Assembly: GCA_022495995.1 (NCBI GenBank)
Contig: JAFEMH010002596.1
Location: 1 to 64,000, forward strand
Direction: 5' to 3'
DNA: 64,000 bases
From: Adenophora triphylla var. japonica
Taxonomy: Eukaryota; Streptophyta; Magnoliopsida; Asterales; Campanulaceae
Part shown: one piece after another, positions 56,322 through 64,000 of the stretch
Position numbering within the stretch: position 1 is the stretch's first letter
Layout of the letters: each line of letters opens with the position of its first letter
Notes under the pieces: model-generated
Database searches by the model: none
What the model saw: only the letters and a program-made list of their open reading frames with translations
Told to the model about the DNA's origin: nothing
Made by a program: the position numbers and the translations under genes

Positions 56322-56939
56322 TTCGGGTCAAAGGTCGAATCTTGGGGCTAATTTCGGGGTGGAAGACCAGTTTGAAGTCTGCTGTGACTGCTGGAATATG
56401 CTTTTTACGAGTCTGCCTCCTTTTAAATGCTGGGACTTGCTGATCAAGAAACCTGTCTCCCAGACCCTCCATGTCGGACGACAGGAACGTCCCATGAAGT
56501 CCTGTGTCGGACGACATGGAAAGTCCCATCAAGCACAAAGAACAAATGGCAACCGCAAAGAACCCCCTAGCAGCCCAATGCTTGCTCAAAGGTCTACCTA
56601 AGCCTGTCCAAAACACCAGAAAACCTTACATAAACACTCCCTTTCATTCATCAAGCCCATGGGAGAGGATCTGGCATATCCAACATACCCACAGATACAT
56701 AAACATCACCCAAAAGCACCCAATCACATCGAAAACCACCATTTTGTGCCTTTCTTGGGACGGACTTGTGCATATGAACTAACAAATATACAAATAAGCA
56801 AATATTTTGGTTGTCAAAATACAAAATGCAATAAAATACTTGTCTTACAACCCAAAAGAACAAAAAAAGTGCATGCATTGTCTTTATCTCCTCTCTCTCC
56901 CCAAAGAGTCTGAAGCATGACAAAAGGAGACTGCAGTGA
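56322..56939. other. Spacer between antisense genes A and B
   Basis: No coding sequence is seen. It holds a hairpin pair, TGTCGGACGACA at 56472-56483 and 56505-56516, that matches modules in the LTR and leader. Confidence 0.5.
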
Positions 56940-59306
56940 TCAATCCTGCTCAGAATCATCCTCCTCATCCTCCTCGGAGCCACTGTCATCCTGGACGCTG
57001 CCCACCTCCTCCTCAGAGCCGCTCTGCTCCTGGCCGTCGCCGCCACCCTCCTGCGCCTTATGAATCTCGCCGTCAGATTCATCATCATCCTCATACTGGG
57101 CCCAAGGCCGGGGCTCGCCATAATGTCTGTGCCACTCGGGCACTGTGGAATAAGGGGGCTGATAAGGATCGTCCTCGCCATCATCATCATCGTGAGGCCG
57201 CGGCTCGACCCACCCGCCTGCGAGCTAGAAGGAGCCAAGGCCGGCCTGTGCCTCTTCTTCGGAGGCACGACGTCACCAGGCTGGGAGCTGCATCTCCCCT
57301 TCCAATGCTCTGCTCTCCTCTGAAACTGGTGCAACATCTTCACAGCCCCGGTAAGCGCCTTGGCCACGGACCTGAAGGTCTTGGCTGGGACCTGTTCAAT
57401 GGAAACAAAAGAGGCAGTCAGAAGCAATCAATACAGACAGTAAAGCAATAAAAGGCTTGAACAGAAAAGAAAAGATCGCTCACAGAGGTAGTCCCGCGGG
57501 GAAGTCGCAGATGTGGGTGAGTCTCAGACATATCAAATGAGGAGCGGCGAATGGCGGCCCCAACTTCATACTCAAAAAATCGGGGAGGCATCGGTATCTG
57601 CATCCCCGCTGCCCTCCTAGCAGCCATAACCTGAGGGGTCACCAGCCGAGTAAAAACAAACTGAGCATAATCCCCATCATCAGACAACTCTGCAGCATCA
57701 ATGCCAGTCCGTAATCGCTCCAAGTCGGGCAAGGCACGGATATGCCAAATCCCCACAGGAGGATCGTGAGGGACGCGAGCGGCAGCGCCATAACCATGCT
57801 GCCTACAGACTCTCTCTCCCAAGTACAGGGCATCTCCTTCCAGGCCGATCAAAAGCCTCCTCGTCCGAGTCACTAAGGCAGCATCACCAACTACATCCTC
57901 ACCATACCTGCCATGCCAGGGAAACAGCCTAAACCCAGCTGGCGTACCCCTCAGGGCAATCATCGTGTCATGATAACAAGCCATCTTCCGGGGCTTCACC
58001 CCATCCACTCTCCGGCTCTCCCTCACCCCAAAAGTCCACCAGCGGATAGCAGGGAACAAATTTGCAGCAATCCTCTCAGGCACGGTCCAGGCGTAACATC
58101 CAAACACCTCATAAGCCCAAACCTGAAATCAGAGACAGAAAGCTTTCAGTGTGCAGCAGCAGTGATGCAATGATGGCAGAAAAGTCAATGCAGCAATCAA
58201 TGTGCGAAAAAAATAAAAGAGCTTACCTCCAAAATAGTCTGATAGAAATCCAAAGAGGTCACACTGCCTCTGCTCACCTCATCCAGGCCTCTATACACCT
58301 GAGCTAAGCCGGCCTCGCCCCACGAAAAGGTGGATACCTGGCTCCAGTCTCGAAGAGGCTCTAGTAGAAGAGTCAATGTCGTCGTAGAGGCATTACAAAA
58401 TAGGGTGTCAGAAAATCCAGCCCAGACAAAGGCCCTCGCCAGCTGCTCAGCCGTAACTGCGGCCTCACCATCAGAGAAGAGACGACACTGATGCGTCAAA
58501 GCCGAATGCAAATCTGCCGGCGGGACCCCATTACCCTTCGGACGAAGGGTCAGGCCAGTCAATGCTCTAATGGCATCCGGGCTCAGGACACCAGGGTCCT
58601 CAGAAAAGATAGGTCTGCCCGTGAACCGCAGATCGATAATGGCAGTAAAATCATAGGGAGTGATGGTCGACTCACCCCAAGACAGATGAAAAGTGTGGGT
58701 AGAGTCCCACCAGTACTGCCTGAAGGCCCGCACCAGCTCCATGCTCCTAGGCGTGTCCCCAAAATCTCCAACGGCAGTAAAGAATGGTCCGAGACCAGCA
58801 GCAAAAATCAAGCCTTTGGGACTGTCCAGCAGATCAGAAGAGCCAGGAAGAAGGCCCCAAATCGTCGCAATCGCCTCAGGGGACCCCTTGGTCCGCAAAG
58901 CCTGCAGGTGAGCACAGCACAGGTATCAGAACATACTCATAATAATGTGTGCATTCTTTTACCCATGTGCATTTTCAAAAAAAATCACCCAATTCTCTCA
59001 AAAGAAGAAAAAGAAAAAATCTTTTCAAAACAATGCATCTCATGCCAAGCATGCAACATTCTTTTGGGTGCGATTTCCCCAAATTCTATCTCGAGCCCTA
59101 TAAATCCAATTTCGGAAAGGAAAAGGGAAGGGTCGATGGTTCAGAATACTTACCCCCATTCGCTCCATGGTGGAAGTATGAAAATCAAGGCCCGGATAAA
59201 GCCCATTTCCCTCCGAAAATTTCTTCCGCTTGTTCCGATCGACAAGCTTCCTCCTCTCGGACAACGATCTTTGCACGTTCCTTCTCGATTCCGCTCGCGG
59301 AGGCAT
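56940..59306 (-). pseudogene. Antisense gene B: four-exon plant-mobile-domain-like protein
   Basis: Minus-strand exons: 59306-59154 (start MPPRAESRRNVQRSL), 58901-58227, 58122-57484 and 57391-56940. Each intron has GT...AG ends and phase 0. Exon 2 reads FRQYWWDSTHTFHLSWGEST then ITPYDFTAIIDLRFTGRPIF, the typical plant mobile domain block. Exon 3 begins VWAYEVFGCYAW, and W.YE is a PMD feature. Exon 4 has a basic PPKKRHRPA patch and a C-terminal acidic tail rich in Asp/Glu/Ser. One frameshift near 57210 breaks it. Otherwise the gene is intact. PMD proteins are linked to transposons and to chromatin silencing, but this protein's role is unknown. Confidence 0.68.
59154..59306 (-). CDS. Antisense gene B, exon 1
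   Basis: 51 codons, MPPRAESRRNVQRSLSERRK onwards, Arg/Lys-rich. The donor GTAAGT follows immediately. The 5' side has a GAGA-rich stretch near 59360. Confidence 0.55.
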
Positions 59307-59687
59307 TATCAATTCTTGATTAAAATCAAAATTGGAGGGAGAAACTTTCAACATTTTTCTCTCTTTCTCTCTCTGAACTCGGCGGAGGATGCAATTTCTG
59401 GGTTCTGTCTTACGACCTAACTGTTTTAATTAAAACAGCTTGGGGAAAGCCCCATGTCGGACAACATCCATAGTCCAAAATCCATAGTCCAGAAGGGGTG
59501 ATTTTCCTCTTTTGCCCCTGGTCAATTTTGTCAGTCCATTTGACTGCCTATCATCAGAATTCACCACTTCATTTGGGTTTAAATGCCAACCTCTCTCAGT
59601 CTTTCACAAGATCATTACCAAGATCCTTAGCCCGGAATGGCTATAAACTACCCGGTCCGGAAGACCGTACAGATTCCCCACACAGCA
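59307..59687. other. Region upstream of gene B, no gene seen
   Basis: Contains CT-rich sequence (59358-59375) and a degraded TGTCGGACAACA copy at 59455. It may hold gene B's promoter on the minus strand, but no core element is clear. Confidence 0.4.
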
Positions 59688-60285
59688 AATTCGCGGGTGA
59701 CTCCCAAAGAAAAAAGTCAAATTCGCGGGTGACTCCCAAAGAAAAAAGTCAAATTCGCGGGTGACTCCCAAAGAAAAATAGTCAAATCATCGGGGTGACT
59801 CCCCATCGAAACAGTCAAATTCGCGGGGTGACTCCACATCGAAACAGTCAAATTTGCAGGTGACTCCCAAAGAAAAAAGTCAAATTCGCGGGGTGACTCC
59901 CCATCAAAACAGTCAAATCGCTGGTGACTCCCAAAGAAAAAGTCAAATCGCGGGTGACTCCCAAAGAAAAAAGTCAAATTCGTGGGTGACTCCCGAAGAA
60001 AAAAGTCAAATTCACGGGGTGACTCCCAAAGAAAAAAGTCAAATTCGCGGGTGACTCCCAAAGAAAAAAGTCAAAATCGCGGGTGACTTCCCAAAGAAAA
60101 ATAGTCAAATCTCCGGGGTGACTCCCCTTGGAACAGTCAATCTCGGGTGCAAACACCCATCTCCGGGGTGACTCCCCTTGGAACAGTCAATCTCGGGTGC
60201 AAACACCCATCTCCGGGGTGACTCCCCTTGGAATAGTCAATCTTCGGGGTGACTCCCCTTGGAACAGTCACTTTTGGGCACAAAG
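59688..60285 (+). repeat. Element II 3' tandem array (~32-bp unit)
   Basis: Many units of GCGGGTGACTCCCAAAGAAA followed by AAAGTCAAATTC, with a second class ending GGGGTGACTCCCCATCGAAAC or CCCTTGGAACAGTCAA. Frames through the array are artefacts. Confidence 0.9.
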
Positions 60286-60317
60286 CCCGCAGCCTTTCAT
60301 TGGCACCACCTCTTTAA

Positions 60318-60361
60318 CGAACTACGATTCGGCTTGATTCCCCCACGGGATACGTAGGAAT
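60318..60361 (+). other. GAACTACG...ACGTAGG motif, Element II
   Basis: GAACTACG, TTGATTCCCCCACGGGAT and ACGTAGG in the arrangement seen in Elements I and III. Confidence 0.6.
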
Positions 60362-60456
60362 CCTTTTCAAAAGAGGTCCAGCCACTTGACCATCCTGGTC
60401 ATCTCTTTTCCCCGTCGTTCGTGTCCGGCTCGGGATTCTCATTGTGTCGACGACCC

Positions 60457-60490
60457 CACTTCCCGTGGAAGTGACATCGCCAAGGGGCTA
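60457..60490 (+). promoter_or_regulatory. Pre-LTR stem-loop and polypurine tract, Element II
   Basis: CACTTCC / GGAAGTG (60457-60473) with CGT loop, preceded by GTCGACGACC, then 17 nt with AAGGGGCTA before the 3' LTR. Confidence 0.72.
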
Positions 60491-61081
60491 TGTGAGTACC
60501 CCGACCCGAACTCATGTTTTGGGTCCACTTTCCTTGATTTTTGGGCTCATGTGATTGCTAAAATGCAATTTGAGTCCAATTATCCCATTGCCCACTCAAC
60601 CCATTGGGCCTGCCATCCATTCGGCCCAAGCTTGTGCCAAAAAAAGGCTATGCGTCGTCCGACATAGGACGACACTAAGGCGGTTTAACTCCCTCTGTCG
60701 GAGGACATGGAGCTTCCCATCAGCCTGCCTATAAATACAAGGCATAGCTGATCATTTCAAGAGGACTTTTTGGAGAGATCTTAGTAAGGGGGGAAACTCT
60801 ATCAAAATAGAGTCTCATCCTCTCTCTCTCAATACACATACTCACCTCCCTCCTCATACATACACATACCCAAGCTAAGATCCAAAAAAAAACTTCCTTG
60901 TTGGTGTGTTGAAGGGGTAAGCACCATACTATTGGTGTTCTTACCTTGTGGACTACAATAGGTAGCCACTAAACCCTCTTTCTTTCTTTGATCAACTCTT
61001 ACATACATCTACATCATCTTGCATGCTTACTTGCTTTAATATTATGTGAAATATTGGGGGATTTTGCATGATAAAGGTGGC
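60491..61081 (+). repeat. Element II 3' LTR, interrupted by Element IV
   Basis: Starts TGTGAGTACCCC. From 60587 it matches the 5' LTR. It ends at 61081 where Element IV begins. GTGGC (61077-61081) would be the target duplication, but the other side is outside the window. Confidence 0.85.
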
Positions 61082-63083
61082 TGTAAGTACCCAAATCCGG
61101 ATCGTCCAAATTCGTCAGAAAGTTAACCGAAATCCGTTAACTGGCCCGCTCCAGGTTAACCGAATCTCGTTAAACTCCCCGTTGCCATGCCAACGAGACG
61201 TCCCGGGACTGCCCCGTGCATCCCGACGTCGAAGCGTACATAACACGTGTCATCTCACGTAAAAGTATGGCGTTCCCTGAAAAATGCACTTTTCGGCACT
61301 TTTCGGGGGCATTTCGGAAATTTTTCCGGACTGTTATTTTAAAAAATGGACAAAACCGGGACCGGGGAACGAACTCCCATACAAAGGGTGAGTCACAGGA
61401 CACGTGTCCAGCATGCCACAGCCCTCTCGTCACCTTTCAATCACAAATCAAGCTGAAAAGACCAAAATACCCCTGGATTTCGCCAAAGTCCAGTAGGACT
61501 CCTGTGCAAATTTCCTGAAATTGCCAGCAAGCCCCTCAGAATTCCAAAATACCCCAAAACCCTGAAAAACAGTCCAAGTCCGTCCGGACTCCTACTGCAA
61601 TTTTCACCTATAAATAGAAGTGGCTGTCAAAGCCAAAAGGAGGAACATTTTAACACCAAAAGTCACTCTCCTCACGGCCCAAACTAATTTCACCCCTTCC
61701 CGAGCTCCCATTTGCCTCGATTCGCGTGAAACTTCCGTATTTCGATCAAATACGCCCCTCATCACTTCGAAACACCCTTTCAAACTAATTTTCATGTCCC
61801 GTACACACCTTCCGAGCCAAAGGAGTCGACCCTAGCCATAGGTATAACTCCCTCTCTCTAAATCTCTCGTTTCGTCTCGGTTTACGCTCCAGTCGCTACA
61901 ACCGTTTCGAACAACGTTATCGAAATGTAGACGCCTCCGTCTAATGGGGTCCGATACGTTTTAGCCCCTCGATCCTCTTCTCTTTCCGTAAGAGAAGTAA
62001 TCACGGGTTAAAACGGCATTCCGACCCCGTTCCGTTTACTTTTACGTCATTTACCAATTCCGGATCGATCGATCCGTTGATCGTCATTTACTTTCTGTCA
62101 TTTACAATTCCGAGCCGATTGGCCTCGTTGATCGTCATTTACAATTCCGAGTCGTTTGACTCATCGATCGTCATTTACGATTCCGGATCGTTTGATTCCG
62201 TTGATACCGCACTTTAAATACTGTCATTTATAAAGTCCGACCCGTTTGGATCGTGATAGTATTTACTTTTCAAAGTCCGAGTCGCAACCCGATTTGTTGA
62301 TCGCATATCATTTAATACGCATTTTTCCCGTAAAAATCGTTAACAATGTAATGCCCGGTTCAAAACCGGAGTTCGTCCTTCGAACTCTCTTTTAAAACGC
62401 GCGACATGACGTTTGGCCCCCAAACGCTCATCTTCAAACTAAAAGCCGCCATTTGACACTTAAAATCATTTAATACGCATTTTTCCCGTAAAAATCGTTA
62501 ACAATGACACGCCCGGTTCAAAAAACCGGAGTTCGACCTTCGAACTCCTTTTCAAACTCAAAATCGACGTTTGCCACGCAAACGCTCATTTCCATCTCAA
62601 AACCGACGTTTGTCATTCAAACGCTCGCCTTTTCAAAGTCACCTAATCAACGTTTGACATTCAAACCAAGATTAAGCTTGTCATTCAAGCCCCCATTTCA
62701 AAACACACACACACACACACGTTTTCGAGAAAGGTAGAAAGACTCGTCATACGAGGCGTTTTGGGTGATCTCGTAATACTCTTCCCGAAACGTAACGTGA
62801 CCTCCGAACCTAACAATCTCTGGTACTAAAAAAGCTTTTTACTCGTTTTTACTACCAATAAAAATGATCCCCCGTTTTCAAAGCCTTTTCCTAAGTTTTT
62901 GCTACCAATAAAAACGACACCATTTTCAAAAGCCGTTTCTCAACGTTTGGGCTCAAAATACAAAAACCGCGTGGCGACTCCTCATTTTTTTCCTTCCCAT
63001 GAAGCGAGGTCTCAGACACCAACCCCCCGCAAAAGACAACCGCCCTTTCCGCGCCCCGCGCGCGAAAGGTACGGGTAATTTCA
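61082..63083 (+). repeat. Element IV 5' LTR
   Basis: Starts TGTAAGTACCCAAATCC and ends AATTTCA. TATAAATAG lies near 61608. A degenerate tandem array (ATTCCG..TCG and GATCGTCATTTAC words) lies at 62044-62285, a ~90-bp direct repeat at 62309-62398 and 62467-62556, a (CA)n run near 62704, and TGGCGACTCC at 62972-62981. Confidence 0.78.
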
Positions 63084-63085
63084 GT

Positions 63086-63103
63086 TGGCGACTCTGCTGG
63101 GGA
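63086..63103 (+). promoter_or_regulatory. Element IV primer binding site
   Basis: TGGCGACTCTGCTGGGGA, identical to 35736. Confidence 0.82.
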
Positions 63104-64000
63104 AAAGATACTTTTTTCAAACTACCGTTGTTTTCTAAAAAGCCTTCCGTGGGTCAAACTTTCGTTTACCCTTCCTCGTTTTCGTGTGCGTGTGTTACTT
63201 TAAACCTCGAATGGTTTTTGTTTCGAAAGGCATTACATTGTCAATTTTTCAAAATCATACCATGTTTGTGCATCCCCATTCATGTTTGATTTTCATTGTT
63301 GTCTTTTGAACTGCGCATCATAATGCTTTAAGACACATTCTGGAAAAAAAAATCTCTGTTTTTACTCAGAAAAAGAATTATAGTGACCGCACACTACGTG
63401 CACTTGCTGCCTCGGTACACTGCACACTACAACCCCTAACCCGGGATGGCCTTATCAGTTGCACCCCGATTGGTCTGCCAGACACCTTTCGGGGGCGCAC
63501 GGGGTCGTCCCAAACATCCCATCCTAGCCCGTGTATGCCATGTACTCTTTGTGTCACACTTTGTCCAAGACCCCGGTTGGTTTTTGGCTTAGCTCGTGTC
63601 ACAAAGCCTAAGTGTATGTTTTTTACGCCGGGCCCCGCTCCGAGTCAAGCTCGAGAGGTTGAGACCGAAGGTCGTTCCAGACCCGAAGTCTCACGCTCTT
63701 CAGCCTTGACTTTGACGCGGAGCTCGCCGAAAAATATACTCCGAAGGTTCAATGTGACGCCGTGTCACCAAACCTCGTCGTATGTACTGTGCCAGCCACA
63801 ACTTGGCCAACGCCAAAAGCTAAGGTCTCTCGCACAAGCGAGTCAGGAGAGGTCATGCCAAAATTTTGGGACGATCCCCGCCTTAACTTAAGGACGTTGA
63901 CTTCAACTGTGGCCCGTGCGTCACATACGTTGAAAGTTTGCGTGATCAGCTAGCCTTAAGTTCACTTTTTCCTTTGTCGGTGGAACTCGCTTGCCTTATC
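63104..64000 (+). other. Element IV 5' leader
   Basis: Non-coding. CGCACACTACGTGCAC lies near 63388, AACCCGGGA near 63439, and CCGGTTGGTTTTTGGC near 63573. The conserved block begins near 63977 (GTCGGTGGAACTCGC) and leaves the window. Confidence 0.6.

Larger units (their letters stand above)
34081..61081 (+). mobile_element. Element II: Tat-type Ty3/gypsy with antisense genes, truncated at both ends
   Basis: It consists of a 5' LTR lacking its first ~96 bp (34081-35734), a primer site, a leader, gag fragments, a protease tail, RT, two RNase H domains, an integrase split by Element III, 3' hairpins, two antisense genes, a 32-bp tandem array, a polypurine tract and 3' LTR (60491-61081), which is interrupted by Element IV. 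Removal of Element III leaves ~15 kb. The Tat lineage is assigned from the duplicated RNase H, the primer site and the 3' organisation. It is non-functional: gag core is missing and RT has YVDE. Confidence 0.87.
61082..64000 (+). mobile_element. Element IV: Tat-type LTR element, 5' LTR and leader only
   Basis: The LTR spans 61082-63083. The primer site is at 63086 and the leader runs to the window end. No coding region is visible inside the window. It is assigned to the Tat group by primer site and leader blocks. Confidence 0.78.

Noticed and set aside
58491..59420. Plus-strand frame of 309 codons
   Set aside because: Runs opposite to gene B across exons and introns; no domain. The minus reading has splice sites and PMD motifs.
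59717..60156. Frames on both strands with repeated ESP/NLTFF peptides
   Set aside because: Product of the 32-bp array with periodic sequence, not a gene.

Overview
The window is plant nuclear DNA, most likely from a eudicot. It holds retrotransposons of the Tat, Athila and copia lineages, a CACTA element, Helitron termini and Stowaway-type MITEs, and no ordinary host gene. The species cannot be named from the sequence. Almost every base belongs to transposable elements nested inside one another. All transposon coding regions are decayed.

Left half (1-32775): the right part of a CACTA (En/Spm) DNA transposon. Its TNP2 transposase pseudogene runs 1-2026 and resumes at 17653-18485. Its terminus (CACTACAAGAAAA read on the minus strand) ends at 32775. 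The 15.6-kb gap between the exons is a former ~93-bp intron filled by two abutting minus-strand Helitrons (A, 2051-13653; B, 13654-17583). Helitron A holds a tandem duplication, a MITE in that duplication, and an 8.1-kb non-autonomous Tat-type LTR element (Element I, 2519-10653, TSD AATAG) inside the MITE. More MITEs follow. A duplicated CACTA segment downstream is split by a copia element (19712-31862, TSD GTAAC). The copia element is in turn split inside its integrase by a minus-strand gag-protease-only Athila element (21592-29094, TSD ATGTC).

Right half (32776-64000): the CACTA end abuts a reverse transcriptase fragment of another Tat-type element (V, to 34080). That fragment is fused to the truncated 5' LTR of Element II (34081-61081), a large Tat-type element. 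Element II carries gag remnants, RT, two RNase H domains, an integrase and, in its 3' half, two antisense genes (A and B) resembling plant-mobile-domain proteins. Gene B has four exons. Its integrase is split by Element III (41966-53775, TSD GATGG), a non-autonomous Tat-type element with gag only. Its 3' LTR is interrupted by the 5' LTR and leader of Element IV (61082 to beyond the window).

The four Tat-type elements share little sequence overall but share cis signals. These are TGTRAG-type LTR starts, a TGGCGACTCYRCTGGGGA primer binding site, a second TGGCGACTCC copy inside each LTR end, a leader block upstream of gag, recurring hairpins after the coding region, and a stem-loop 17-18 nt before the 3' LTR whose stem varies with compensating changes. 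These conserved non-coding structures are the most novel-looking content.
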